Source of the DNA: Atrichornis clamosus
Taxonomy: Eukaryota; Chordata; Aves; Passeriformes; Menuridae
Reading direction: 5' to 3'
DNA length: 64,000 nucleotides
Assembly: GCA_013400975.1 (NCBI GenBank)
Contig: WBMZ01000213.1
Coordinates: forward strand, 1-64,000
Both the position numbers and the translations under genes were made by a program. Under the pieces are notes generated by a model. It saw nothing but the letters and a program-made list of their open reading frames with translations, searched no databases and was not told the origin of the DNA. The first letter of the stretch is position 1. Each line of letters starts with the position of its first letter. Below, in pieces: positions 38,298 to 52,000 of this stretch.

Positions 38298-38355
38298 CAC
38301 CAGCATACCCAGATGGATGCAAAGAGCACCAGCATACCCAGAGGGACACAAAGAA
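38298..38355. repeat. 29-bp imperfect tandem duplication
   Basis: CACCAGCATACCCAGA starts at 38298 and again at 38327, each time followed by a similar GGGA/TGGA-CAAAGA segment. There are two copies with a few differences towards the right end. Confidence 0.8.
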
Positions 38356-38359
38356 AGAG

Positions 38360-38859
38360 CAGGCATCTTTCTGATCCTCTCTAATGAAAAAGAGCAATAG
38401 TATGTATTAAGGCCATGGACCTCTTATTTATTTGATGCAGTCTTTTGAAAAGTCTTAACTATAGTTTTCTGTCTTTATGCATGGGAAAATTAATCTAGGG
38501 AAGAAATACAAGAGAACCTGGACTGAAAGCAGAATCTGCCTATGCACCCTCTTTGTCATATCTACCCTAAACAGTTAATACCTATGATGAAAGAAAAAGA
38601 CCAACCCACATGCCACAGATTCCAGATATACATAAAATAAACCCAAAACTCACTTATTTGGGGCATGCAACAGGCAGGATTACTTGAGACTTTCTCACTA
38701 ATCATTCCCTAAATACTTTCACTTGTGTCTTGTCAGGGATAGAATACCAGATTAAACAGGTGATTATTTTAACTGTTCTCTTGGACTTGAGACTTGATCT
38801 TAAGATATTCTCAGAGATGGTCAAAACTTGAAAGGACAAGGACCCAAACAACCTTTTGA
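38360..38859. other. Noncoding DNA, no gene seen
   Basis: Unique sequence between the 29-bp duplication and the CR1 tail. No feature recognised; part of it (from about 38800) may be the diverged upstream part of the CR1 fragment. Confidence 0.5.
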
Positions 38860-38922
38860 AGGATTGGAGGGCTGAACCAGGAGAACTCCAAAGGCTCCAA
38901 CAAAAATTATTCTGTGATTCTG
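38860..38922 (+). mobile_element. CR1 3'-tail fragment
   Basis: The stretch ends in ATTCTGTGATTCTG (38909-38922), the plus-strand CR1 tail motif, preceded by a CTCCAAAGGCTCCAA segment resembling the usual CR1 3' UTR (CCAGAGGTCCCTTCCAAC type). The left boundary is unclear. CR1 copies are commonly truncated at the 5' end, so a short tail-only piece is normal. Confidence 0.55.
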
Positions 38923-39334
38923 ATATCTGGAGCATTTTTGCATAAAGAACTCCAGTCATGAAACATGAGTGTCATTTCAGGACTTGAAAACAGGCTTCAA
39001 CACAAACTTTCCTCACATCCTGTGTGGACACAGGAGGGGTTTATATGCTGCAGCTAATGCCTGGTTAACCATTACTCGGACTTTTGAAACAAGGAGTTTA
39101 ACCTAAAACATCACCAGGGTAGGTGCTTGAACAAGGTGTTGTGTTTAGGATTGACCATTCAGTGTGGATTTCCAGCTTTTCTCAAAGGCAGATCCACATT
39201 CATCCTAGAGCTCCTAGATCATTTAAATCTGAGAAAACTTCCTCATCAGATTCAAAAAGTCGCACACTGACCAGTCATTAGTTACTCTAAAGGCAGTACA
39301 TGTTGTCATACAAGGCATAATAGAAAGCAACCAA

Positions 39335-39800
39335 ATCATTAAAACACTTCCTGGCTGTTCTCATTGGGAAAAGATTTCTCCTTATACCCAGTCTGAACTT
39401 CTCTTTTTTCATCTTTTGCCTGTTGTCTCTTGTCCTCCCACTATGCACTGCTCTGAAGAATTCTGCTCCATCTCCTCAATGAGAGGGCTGTTAGGTGCCC
39501 TCAAGACTTTCCATTCTCCAGGCTAACTCAGATCAGCTCTTCCGGTCTGTTTTCCAAGTGCTCCAACACTCCACTTTGTCTCTGACTCTCCTGTTTTGGG
39601 ACACCAAAACTGGACACAATATCTAAATGTGGTCTAATGAGTGCTGAGTGAAGGGGAACAATCTCCAGAGTCTTTTAAAGTGAAGATTCTTGGCTTCCAC
39701 ATCAACCTATACATCCTAGCCCCATTTCGGCTGCTCTGCATGATCTCACAGAGAGCAAGCAGGAGACAGCAAGCTATCTTGTGGCTCAGACATGGAGAGG
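39335..39800 (-). mobile_element. CR1 LINE fragment, second subfamily
   Basis: Read on the plus strand, the order of segments matches an antisense avian CR1 3' region: TTTCTCCTTATACCCAGTCT, then CTGTTGTCTCTTGTCCT, then TCTCCAGGCTAACTCA, then CACCAAAACTGGACACAATA and TGTGGTCTAATGAGTGCTGAG. In sense orientation this is the C-terminal RT region and 3' UTR. It differs from the copy at 8706-10375, so it is likely another subfamily or an older copy. The element is broken and its right end fades out near 39700-39850. Confidence 0.8.
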
Positions 39801-42800
39801 TTACATGAGGTACACAGCACTTTTTCTGCTGATCTGGAGAGCACTACGTAGTTCCCTCCCCATGGAGCCTCAGAGGCTGTTTATTTTGCTCTATACCTGA
39901 AAAATCAGTAGAGGTGCCTAGTGTGTTCATACTCAGCCTGGAGTTCTTGTGTGTAACTCTAAGGGAGCACCTTTGCCCTGTGTGGTCTTGTGTCCACTCT
40001 TGGTGCAATGAGTACAGCAACACACCTCTGCTTCATGAAATGCCCTGAGAAGTCTGGATGAGAGCACTCCTAAGAACTTATTACTACTGCTATTATCCCA
40101 AGACACACTAAAAGGCTTTGGACAGAATTAGAAACCTGAACATGGAGAGAGAGTTTTCTTGTTGATGGTGCTACAAATGCTCATTACTCCATTTCATTGC
40201 ACTAAAGTCAGTACAGGATTAGGCCCTTTGTATACACATTCCTGTTCTACAATACTTACCCTTAAAAAATCTAAAGCAAAGAAATAGAAATTTGTCATTG
40301 ATCGCTCATCTGCCTACAGCCCCTTTGTGACGCTCCATGTGATTTTTCCTGTGTAAGAGATTAGTTTCCACACCACTCACATTGACTTCTTCCTTAAGGA
40401 CAGCAAGAGATAGGCATCAGGAAGGGTCAGAGTAGTGGCTGCACACAGCCATTTGTCACCTCAGGAACTCCCACTCCTATTTCATAGGAGCCAGTGCACA
40501 AAAGAAATCACAAAATGGCCAGGGAAAATCACAAGGTGTCAAAACACCTAGTCCTATCTTTCCTCAGCTTTGAAAACTTCCAGTTTCTGGAGCAGCCATA
40601 AGAGAGCAACTGACTTTTCATGCTGCGCACCCCAGTCACCTCCTCAGAGAATCCCCCTGCATGACATTTACTTTAATAGGTCTAATTATAAAGAAATGCA
40701 CTTTTCAGTCAGAACCGAGGAACCAGTAGGTTTTCTTCTTTAACATGCCAACCAGCTGTTTTGAAAGGTACTTCTCTAATCTCTTTCCTTCCACATGTTC
40801 AAACAGATGAAAGTAATTTTGTGCTCAACTGTCTATAAGTAATTAGACTGGGATGTAAAGGAGTCTTTATGTATCAGTTCAGAAAGAGCTACACTCTTAG
40901 CATACAGAATAATTATTAGCAATCTTCTTCATCTGTAAGGTATACCTTATGCATTTTACATGAGTTCCCATTATTAACATAACCTGACTATCAAAGCTCC
41001 ATTGAAACTGGTGTCTTCTTTTTCATGTAACTGACTGAAATTCCCCAGAAATATAGTAATTTGAAAACAGCAATGCTGATGATTTCTTTCAGCTGTAATT
41101 TGTTATTTTTTTCCTCTTCTTTGTTGTTTTCCTAGTAAAGACCTAAACCAGTGGGGCTCCAATATACACAAACAAGTGTTCTGCTTTTGCTACAAGATAG
41201 ACATTAATATTCAGTGAGGGTCCTAGAATGCTGCCTTTTGTCAGTTTCCTGGGCTAAATTCTCTTAAGCTTATTAATTAGGAGGTCACAAAAAGAATACT
41301 TTATTGGGAAACAAAATGTGTGTTCTAAAGATAGATTATACTAAATCTGTAAATTTACTCAGAATGATGATGGCAGAATATTTTTTTAGAATCTGCCTCT
41401 GGACTTTGCTTGACATCTCTGTAACTGGAGTAGGGCAATTACCGAAAAGTTAGAGGGGTAAAAACATCTTTTGAACTCTAGCTATTAAAAAGTTGTAACA
41501 TCTTTCACAAGAAAGTAGGAGCTTCAGGACTGGGATTGTACCCAGTATAAGGAAGCTGAAGAAGAAGCACACACCATCCCAGGACTTGCACCCTTATGCA
41601 TAGATACAGGCAAAACAGATCCAGGTTAGAAGGGATGCAGTGAAAGGCAAGGTATTTCCTTTTCATCCTATATGGCAAATGTTTTTTGAAAGCACATTGC
41701 TTCTTCAAACATATCCCTGGCTTCACAGCTACATCCCATGACCACAGCTTTTCAAGAAATGAAGTCACAATTTTCTTAGTAATAAAATAACATTTTAGTT
41801 TCTCTACAATCACAAGGCACCCTCAGGAATTGAAATCTGGCTATTAGAATCTTTACCACCAAAGACAGAGGAGAGATACTTATTTGCTGACAAGCAGATC
41901 TGCGTCAGAACAGCGGTAGAGAGGCTAAAGCCACCCATTCTTTCTGTCACTGGCAAAGAAGCAATATTTTGACCAAGCACACATCAGAGGGACTTGGCAT
42001 AACCTTCAAGGATTACAAGCATTACATGTCAGTGCAAATGACTCAGATGCTCTGTGTCTGTCCCCAGAGTAAGACATGCTCTGTGAATACAACCAGAATG
42101 AGGCACTTTTCATTGGTTGTTTTGACTGAGAGAAACTATTCTCTACAGATGTGTTAGAACAGCAGGCTCTTGCCCTGAAGAGATGATTTTCCAAACAGAC
42201 CAAAAGGCAACAAAAGACCAAAATGAAACTGAAAAACAAGGTGAAGATATGCTTATTTGTTATGCAACGTGTTACAGTTGAGAAATGGTCCAGCAGGACA
42301 ACGTAAGGACATTTTTCTGTCAAATCCACGTCACGATGAAGGTATGTCAACAAAACTGTCATAATAGATCAAAACATTATCCCACTGCACCTCAGTCCAG
42401 TCTGACCAGCCATACACTGAAGAGTAAGAATAGCAAGACACCAGATATGAACATCTTAAATGTGCTGGGAAAGGCTTGGGAAAAGCCCTGAGGTGGACTT
42501 AGCCCACTTCTAAATGGTCTTGTGAGGAAGGCAGGAGATACACGGCCTCAGGGGGGTAAGCTGATGGCAGACCATGTGGCACACTCACTACCAACTCCCA
42601 GAAAACACACACACACTCTACTCTAGTCACTCTGTTCCTGGCAAACCTAAGATATTTATTCTGTTCACTAGCTAGATGTATGCACCTCTGGTACACACTC
42701 TAGCAGAAAATGCAACAGCAGCAGCACACAGCATGTCTGCAACAGAGACAACTGTTCACGAGCCTGATTTTCAAAATTAGAAGTTGCGCACTGAAGGGAT

Positions 42801-45800
42801 GCACCACAAACCAAACCAAACAGATTGAAATTATTACCCTATGATGCAGGTGAAAAGAAAGCATTGCATTTACACAGTTTATAACAACAAGGGTAAATAA
42901 TGCTCTAGATTTAAGTTTCAGATAGACAAAATATTACTACTCACTAGACAGGAAAGGATGTGTTAAGATGGCCATAGCATCAGGCATGCATTTTTCCATT
43001 AGAAATCAATTAATCTCTGTCTGCCCCAGAGTTCAAGTCATGTGATTTCATGCATAACACTTAATGCATTCAAGACTGCAACATAAGTATCCCATGGAGG
43101 CATAAAAATATGGAAACAGAACAGGGCTGGAACTGTGATTATATCATATGTTCTTACCCTTCACATTATTCGTTTTCTCAGAGACCAAAGGTGTGCATGA
43201 TACATTACAAATGCTCTCTCTCTGCAAATATTCAAATAATGACTTCCATGTTATGTATTAGAGAGGTTCTTGGATGTTTGAAGCACTTAGGAGAGAGTTC
43301 ATTCCCACTCTCTCTGGGATGTTCTTACTAAAGGATTCCTCTTCTCACATAGACTTCTTGACATTACAGAAAGCATAATAGAAAGGATCACAATAGCTGA
43401 ATATATAAAAAACACTACATTGATAAACATAAATATTACTCATCACCTTCACCTGAATGCAATTATTCTGCTTTGGTAGGTTGTTCTCATTGATTCTAGG
43501 AAGAAATGTTATTGTTTATGTCCATTTTTACTTGACTGCTTTGTTAAAAGGCTGTCTGTGTGGTGAGCTCTGAGCTATGCAGGAGTTTTCCATCATTGCT
43601 CACAACGGATCACTAGAGATCTGGAGATTGTGTCCCACTGTACCTTGTCAAAAAGCAAATAAATATATTGGTGCATATTTCCTGAGCATGGAGAGGTGTC
43701 AAAGAAACCCCCAAGAACCTCTCCACAGAGTCTGTTCTCAGCTACCTATGCTCTACCATACATCCATATTTACAGGAACAATAGGGACACAAGGTGTTCT
43801 CTTGTATCCCAAAAAATTGTGTCCAAAAGGAGAGTGAGGAAAGGACAAAAAAAAGGCAAGGCCTTGCCAATCACTACCAGGGACTACTGGGTATAGGTGT
43901 TCAGTCACACTAGGGGGAACATGGCAAGCCTCTGAAACCACACAGGTAAATGCCCTGATAGCAACTTTCCACCACAAGAATCATCAGGGCCCTGAGACAA
44001 GAGGTGCTGGAAAAGGAAACTCAGTGAAACAAAGGCCAAATAAATAAAATATAATCCCTTTCCTCAATTATGGAAAACCCCATGGCAGACAAGAACTTCA
44101 TAAGTTAGAGCTGATTTAACACAGAAAATTACAAAATGCCCTACAGATACCAAGACATGCCTGTGACCATTCAGCTGCTGTGTCATACTGCTTTCTCTGT
44201 TGGATGGCACCCTGAAATTCATTTCAAATACTGAGGACATATAGAGCTGAGAAAGTTGCTTAGAATAAGGTGAGTAGGTCAATAAACAGAGAAATATGGA
44301 AGCCGTAGGTATGCAAAGCAAGTGTAAGTTATAAGGGAAACCTAATTTTTGCCTTCACACAAACCTCAAGTATTAATTGTTCTATCTAGATAAAACCCTG
44401 ATAAGTCATGGGTGATCTCTGAGGATATTTTTCATTATTAAAAATATTGTTTTATTTTAAAAGATGGAATCTTTGTTTATTGTCTCCAAGCAGTAGAAGA
44501 GGATCTGCAGACAGGTCCTGCAGATACTAATTTTTCTTGAGATTATTCTTTACCAGAGAATGAGTCATTCCTCTTCCTCTTTTTTTTGTTCATGTTGTGG
44601 CTTTTCCTTGTGTTTATTCATGTTATATGATATCAATTATACTGAGAATGTACATCATGGGAATACATCTCTTGTTGGAGAAAAATTGTGGATTTTTTTT
44701 CATTCCTTTAACTGAGCGTCTGTGACTGTTTATTTTATTTTCCCTAAATTCTATGAACACTCATCATGATTTTATGATCTTTCCATTCATTACCCTTTGA
44801 AACATATAAATAGCATTTAAAACAATGAGCAAGATTCACCAGGAGGATCTGGCTGCCTCATGCTGCTCTGGTGAGTGGATGCATCACTAAGCCCCCTCTC
44901 TGTTGGTTCAAAACCAAACCCAGTAAAGATCTTAATTACAACAGGTTTGTGCCTGTGTTAAAAAAAAAGCTCTCAAGTGGTGTCTTGGATTAGAGATTCA
45001 AGTCTGTATGTTCCAGGGCCCCACACCCATTGCTCATAAGCATCCAAACACAGAATTAGATGGACAGGTTTGTCCTCTCAGTTTTAGGTCAGAAAATGAT
45101 CTATTTTCTGTAAATTGCACAAGGAAACAGATCCAAGTATGTATTATCCCTGCTCATTCCCAAGAAGCAAAATATAGAATATATAAAATGGAAACAAATC
45201 TTTCCATTAGAATCCCATCTCCTGACAATAAAACTTAATCTGTGTGATATAACTACACTACCTTGCCTTTCAAAAGTTCTCAGCTATAATTTTCCCCACC
45301 AAAATCACACAAATGGAGATCCTGTACTTCAGCATCTCAAAGGAGGACTTCTGGTGCTCTTTTTGAGAAAGTTAGGGAAGTGAATGAAGTGGGCAGTGCA
45401 GATGGGCTCCTCTCTTCCATGGAAGGGAGCTGGAGACAAGAAGAAAGTTACACCATAATACTCCTGCTTCAACCCATCTAGCTGTGGGCAAACGGGCAGG
45501 CCCATTTTTAGTTTCTCTTGAGGAACTTGTCTCAGCTATTGATGATGATAGCAGAGTTGTGGAAATAAAACAACCAGGTACCAGTACTGGTTCTTTGTTC
45601 TCAGTAGGGTAATAAAAGCAAGTACCTTCGCTAGTAAATAAACAGACAGTTGAAGCAATTCTTTTGATCCCTGTGAAAGCCCCATGTTCAGAAAGCATTT
45701 GCTCTTGATTGCTCCATTATGGGTTCAATCTCTTTCCAGATCACATCGTTGATCTCCTCTCTGAGTTTTCATCAGCGCTGTACTTAATTGTGAGGAACTG

Positions 45801-47693
45801 TCTGAAAGAAAGTATTGCCAGTTCATACTAACCTCAGAGTTCAAAGGAGGAATATGTTTCCTCTCAGTTGTTTGAATGTTCACTCTTCATTTCAGATTGT
45901 CTTTGAAATTCACTTTGCTTCTTAAAGCTTGTTTTGTTTAGGCCATTTTTCCCCTGTAGAACACAGCCCATAAAGAATTCAGCAGAAAACAAATTGCAGT
46001 GAGGAAAAAAAAAACACTAGAACAAAACCACAGTATTTTATCTATATTGAATTCTTTGCTGTCTACTGTGTTCCCTCTCTGTCACCTGAAATATTGTTCA
46101 TCCCTGGGAAAAAAAAAAATTTTTTAAACTATTTTTAAACAGCTTGGTTTTATTGAGAAAGGTGATGATGAGTTAGTGGTAATATGAGTCAAACCGAGTG
46201 CTTTCATGTGTCTTGTCTCATCCAGAATTCTGGTTTGTTTTTTTCTCTGCGAATGTATTTACAAGGAATGTGCCTTTCTCATCTTCATTTGTGCACACTA
46301 CAAAAAACACCTCATTATCTGGTAAGTTGGCAACTATCTGTGCCCAGTACTGAAAAACAGACCTCTTGTTGGAAAGAGGTGTTTCTGGCAAAATTACACA
46401 ATACCTGCTCAGTGAATGAGTAAAGATAAGTGTTAACAGTCTCCCTGCTTTTACTTTACCCACAGCTCCTTAGAGAAGTTCTCTTTGATAATTACTGCTA
46501 GAATGCATCGTGACCCCATGAGTCTCTGCGGGACATCAAGGCTTCGTCTCATTATTAAGAAACTCCACTTACATGCATCCCATCCAAATTCAGTCACCTA
46601 ATAGAAGTCCCTACGCTGGGAGTTCCTCACTCTAGACCTCCCTCTTGTGAAAAGGAGATTGTCATCTTCACAGTTAAATCAAAACTTAGGAGGGCTGAAC
46701 CATTTTCCGCCAGCACGTGTTTCTCTCCATTTCCTATGGAGGGGATCTCAGTGCACTAAGCTATCTTAAGCACTTCAGTTATGTGTCTAAAATTACAGAT
46801 AGCGTAAAATCTACACAAATTACAGCCTGATAAACTGAGGGAAGATGCTAAGTACCACCTATGCAGGCAGGTGGACAAGAAGTACAAAAGAGTGGATATT
46901 AGACAACATTCAAAAAACAAAATTCTCTTTGGTACTTTATGCACAGGCTACAGAAGTAAGGCATCTTCCTTTGCTTTCTCACCCTACCTCAGTCTGGTTC
47001 TGAAAACCTTAGTTGCCTCTTTCTTTGGCCCTCACTTGCAAAATGAGGAGAAAAGTCTCTCTTCCCTGAGTGTAAGTACTTTACAGATCACCGTATGGAA
47101 TACAGAGAATTCCTATAGCAAGAGGCTTGAATGGGAAGAGGTATCCATATTTCCTTAAAACAGATGGATAAAATAGAACTACAGCTCTGCAAAACTGGCT
47201 TCTTGAGGCATTTCAGGAGTACATGAATATTCTTAAAGCAATAAAGAAAAAATAACACCTTCAACAGCACCCACTTCTCAAAAATGGTACCTGCAACACC
47301 GTACCATAATCAGAGCTAAACACAGACATGAGCTGTCCCAGGGTGTGTATAAGCCAATGTAAATTACTTTCTGTGGATATTTGTATAGTAAAAAAATAAC
47401 AGTACTGGGGGATGGGAAAAGGAGAGGGAAGTTCCATCTTCATATTTATTTTGCTTCATCAATATTCATTCCCCCTATGACCCTCTTGTGTCCTGGCACA
47501 GAACTGTGCTGTTTTTCATTTTACCATTAAAGAATGTCACATCATAAACAACCAGTTCCAGCAGACATGCATAAAATCTCACACTCAGCTGAGCCCATAA
47601 CTTCCCATGAATAATCAAATGCTCTATGCAATAATTTTTAAGATGATAATTATACACTATTTGATCAGCTTGTATGTTCATACCAGACACCTG
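39801..47693. other. Unique noncoding DNA, no gene seen
   Basis: No gene or further CR1 recognised. Open frames of up to about 118 codons (42006-42362 minus) occur without domains. Short CA runs lie near 42606 and A-runs near 46008 and 46110. A weak MIR-like resemblance at 46980-47100 was not accepted. Confidence 0.6.
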
Positions 47694-47721
47694 ATTAGTA
47701 AACACTACAGTGTTTACTAAT
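47694..47721. promoter_or_regulatory. 28-bp perfect palindrome with paired forkhead cores
   Basis: Left arm ATTAGTAAACACT, spacer AC, right arm AGTGTTTACTAAT: 13 of 13 arm positions pair. Each arm carries GTAAACA / TGTTTAC, the canonical forkhead (FOX) core, in mirrored orientation, and the outer ATTA/TAAT adds homeodomain-type ends. A perfect 13-bp arm with a 2-base spacer is unlikely by chance at this position, though less surprising across 64 kb of AT-rich DNA. The function is inferred. Confidence 0.55.
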
Positions 47722-48639
47722 TTTTCTTCCATTGGCTGGATATCTACCTATCTATCTTCTATTTATGTGGTTCCCTACTATGATAGTAAGTAATTTCTAC
47801 GTATTTAAAAACAGAAACAACATTTTATTTCTTAATTTCTTTTTTGCTTTCTTTCTTTCTTTTCCCAGCTTGATTAGTTTATAGGTTAGTCATTTACTTC
47901 TATTAAACTCGTTTTGCCTTGAGATCGAACAAGTTTTTTATAGTGACTGTGAAATTTGAAAATAAAGGCTAAAAAAAATCTGACTTCTGCATTTGTTCCT
48001 GAAAAAGTTGGAATCAGCTCTGTCCTCTTGATGAAGACTAAAGGTTCTGCAGTGTTACTGCTCCGTATCTTGACAACACGCTGCTGGGTGTTTCCCCTGC
48101 TAAATAAAATCTTGCTGTCTCCATGGATCTTACCTGCCATGAGAATTCCTGTTTATCTCTTGGGAAGAGAAAGGACCTCCAGTCATCCTGGACATCTTCA
48201 CACCATAGCATAGATACTGTAGCTTACTCTACATTCAATAGCAGCAGGTAATAGTTTCAAGAGCAAAATGGCCAAGAGCATTGAGGCTTCTTCACTCCCA
48301 GCATCTTGCTCTCCAATAGCATTCTGCACCCCTAAAGCATCCAAAAACTTCAGCTTAGCTATCTGAAGGTAAAAGGTTTTTAATACAGGGAGAACATTGT
48401 GCAGGAGGTACAGTCCCCAAGCACCTCTTCCCAGAATGGCTTTGGCATAACTTTAATCAGTTGCTCTTGGCTGAAGACATGCACAATAAAAAAGTGAGAT
48501 GATCACTCAGCACTATTCTCTGACTCACCAAAATGCTATTGCTGAACTCATCTACTGGCTTTCGCTATGCACAAACACAGGGGAGAAAGGAAGAGCAGGC
48601 CTGCCCTGCTCCCGTGATAGTGGCAGTCTAAAAACAAGC
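47722..48639. other. Noncoding DNA, no gene seen
   Basis: Unique sequence with a T-rich, TTTC-containing run near 47835-47865. Overlapping 84-85 codon frames on opposite strands around 47886-48213 are mutual shadows without domains. Confidence 0.6.
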
Positions 48640-49030
48640 CATAACATCCATTTAGTGCCTCTTTAGAAGAGCTAAATGGATTTTGTAAATTCCATTGGTA
48701 AATTAGTGCTAGCGTTATTCACATAAATCTTGCCATTAAAATGATTTACTTCAACTGTAGCATTATTAATGTTCAGTAAATTAGGTCCATAAAATGACAT
48801 TTGCCATGCCATTAACTGAAGATAATCCACAAAGCTCATTTCTAACCCCCATTATATTTTTTATAATGTCCTTCATAAACACTACTCTGCAGCTCTCTGA
48901 GATGCATGCAGTCATCAGTATATTGATAGCTCTGACACAGCATACACTACAGATCAATTACTGAATCAGGAGACTAATTTAAACAATTTTACTTGTGGTC
49001 AGAAAAAGATTCATTATTTATGAGTGCAAA
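48640..49030. promoter_or_regulatory. Candidate conserved noncoding element (by appearance only)
   Basis: Long unique AT-rich stretch with repeated ATTA, TAAT and ATGCAT/ATTTGC-like cores, no open frame and no transposon signature. Its texture resembles vertebrate conserved noncoding elements. This is an untested impression. Confidence 0.25.
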
Positions 49031-52000
49031 CAAAACTGTATCATTGTTCTTCAATTCAAAACACATGTTCCCTGGAACATCAACCATCTTCATATTGTCT
49101 TTAGTCAAAGTAGATTATAGTCCTGGAAAATTTTTTGTAATTTCAAAAACTGGCTGAGCAAGGATCTCAAGAATGAAAATAGAGACCTAGAAGCAACCAA
49201 GAAAAAAAAATTATTTTAAAATTCTTTACAGGTTTGCCAAAAGATAGATGTCACAAAACGTTATAAGTTCATTAATGTCTTTGTTTATGTTTATATATAT
49301 ATTAAGCATTTCCATTAAAGCCCTGAGGTAGTTAAAGTCCATTCACACTTATAGTTTCATTTGAGAAGGGAAGGTCTTAGAAGGTATAATTAATTTGTCT
49401 GATCTCTCAATTGCTTGATTTTACTAATACAAAAATTTCAAGCCTAACACTATCATTATCATTTTATGAGATTCTAAGTGTCCTCTGCTCCCACTAATGA
49501 CATGAGGATGATGTCATTGAACCATGTTTCTCTTGATGGATTTGCAGAGCAGATGATTCACAGTTCACTTCACTTCACTGGGAAGGAAGAGTCTGCACCC
49601 ACCTAAAAAGAAAATGAGCTACTTGGATAAATATCCAGTCAACCCCGTTCCATAACATAATAGTTTCAATTACAAGTATAAAAATGTCCAACTTCTTTAG
49701 GTCAGTAATGTGATTTTATAGCAAAATTATAATTTTGCAGTGTCTGTTCTGTGACAACAAAAAGCATGCAAGCAGTCTGTCCAGGGAGTTTTACTTCTGA
49801 TTACCTTTACTTGAAGCTACCTCAAGACAAAATCAATATCACTAGGATCATGCTCCAACAGTTTAAGAGGTTACTGCCTCTTCAGCTGCTGGTAACTGGT
49901 TCCCATGTAAAAGACAGTACTTATCTATGTTTGTGTTCCCCTTCTGATTCAGCACAAAATAGAGTTATTTGGCTTGAAGAACCTGCAGAAGTGTTTTAGC
50001 TGTTCAAACATGAATTAAAGAAAACCTTTGATTGCATCCTATTAACCTATTGATCTCTGATGGAGCTACTGTCAGAAGAGCACCTTCTAACCCTTTCCTC
50101 CAAATTTGCATTGCCAAGTTTCTGCACCCATTCTTGCTGAGAAGAAATAGCAAAGTCTCATGCTTACATTTTCTTAATCACTTTTAAACAGGAGGATCCA
50201 AACTTTGGAAAGCATTGTAATGACAGATTTGTTGCCTACCTTGTTATTGCTATCCCAAAAGAACACGATCAGCTTGATCATACTTAAATGCATTACATCT
50301 ACAAGACAGAGTTAATTAGTTCCCCAAACCAGATCAATCGTTTCACTGCACTCTGAACATTCTCAGTTCAAGCATGAAATGGTTGAAGAGAATTGTTGCA
50401 GTGAACACCAGGAGCTGGAAGAAATCTTAAAAGGGATAAATTGCCATACCAGCCAAAGTGCAGATATGAGGATGGGCATGGGATGCTGCTCCTACACCAG
50501 AGGCACTGGCAGTCTTGAGAAATACAAACAAGGAGGCTACAAAATTATCCAGAAATTTTTGGATATTTATGTCATGGAAGATGTTCCAACTTTGTTCTGC
50601 TGAGTTCAAGTTTCCATAACCAACTGCTGCCCTCCATGGAGCTCACTCTCAAGTGCAAAGGCTTTGTGTCACTACCATGCAACATCTCCATTTCTTTAGT
50701 GAGGAGAATTTAAGCTTGCAGCCCCTCGTGAAATGTGTCTAATGTCCACTCACTCACATACAAAAATCATAAAACATCAAGTCAGGCATGGTATTTTTAG
50801 AACATGAAAGTAACAGAACATGAAAATCATGATTGCCACAAAAGAAGTCCAGCTTCAGCTCTAATTAATAGTGCATGGTGCCCCAGACATTTCTTGCTTT
50901 CTGTGTGTGACGGCGTACTTCATGTGATGTGCAAGTTAGCTTGATCCAACTCTTAATGAGTACAAGATGCTCCTGTGGCTTTTGTTACCTGTTCTTCATT
51001 AGTTATTAGTAACAAAACACTAAAATTTATTGGGCAAGACTAACTAATTGAAGTAACAAATATGAAAAACCCCAGCATATTCCTTTATGTATAAACTACA
51101 CCAAAAGGTTGTTTGCATTTTTATTTTGAAAACAAGCTGAAATTTTTAAAACAGAGAGCTTAGAAGACAAAAGGTATGATTAGGCATTTCCATATATGCA
51201 AGTCCTCCTGAAAGTATGAAAAACATCCAATACTTCAACTTTGACCAAAAAATTGCAAATGGCCCTATAACCTAAGCTTTACACTATTAAAGGTTAAACA
51301 TCGACTTCTGTAGGGGTTTTTACTGTTAAAAAAAAAAAAGAAGAAAAAAAAAGAGGAAAACCACAAATTTTTATTGGTATAAATTTCAGCCAGTTCTTGT
51401 AAAACTTTTAGACTCCCTCAGTCAGCCTTAAGAGGAGGCCAATACCTAGCTCCTTACAAAAATGCTGGTGAAGGTTGGCTTTACTCCCTGGAAACAACAG
51501 GGCTCCTTGTGGACTCAGTAGTAAGACATAATTATAAAACTGAAGTTTTATTAACCCACTGATGAAACAACAACCATGCAAAAGATATTATAGAGTACAT
51601 AATAAATGTTAGAGTTTTGATTTCTTTGACTTGCATATACAAAGTTACTGTATTGACATTTCTCTAAGCTGCTGTAAAATAATTATTATATATACTCCAG
51701 TCAAAGGATCTAAGAGCATGACTATTATCATCATCACTCAGGATGATCTTATGCAAAAATGAGCAGTCCTTTGTACCTCTGTTGTGCCTTACCCTACTAT
51801 CTGCACCTCTTGTGGTATGTGAGTGTTTTAAATAAGACATGTGTAGCCTTACTCTCCTGGCTGTTGCACCAGTACAAGCCCAGTGAAGCCAGCTGTGTGG
51901 CAGCAATTGCAATGCTCTGTTCAGCTCTCCTCCTGTCCTAGAACAAAAGGAGTACAATCTATTTGTAAAGCCTACATTCTCATTTGTTCTTGTATTGATA

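Noticed and set aside
42006..42362. 118-codon open frame on the minus strand
   Set aside because: No domain, and partly shadowed by frames on the plus strand.
46980..47100. Possible MIR tail (CAAAATGAGGAG, GTAAGTACTTTACAGATC)
   Set aside because: Only two short blocks resemble the consensus and the upstream core is missing; too weak to call.
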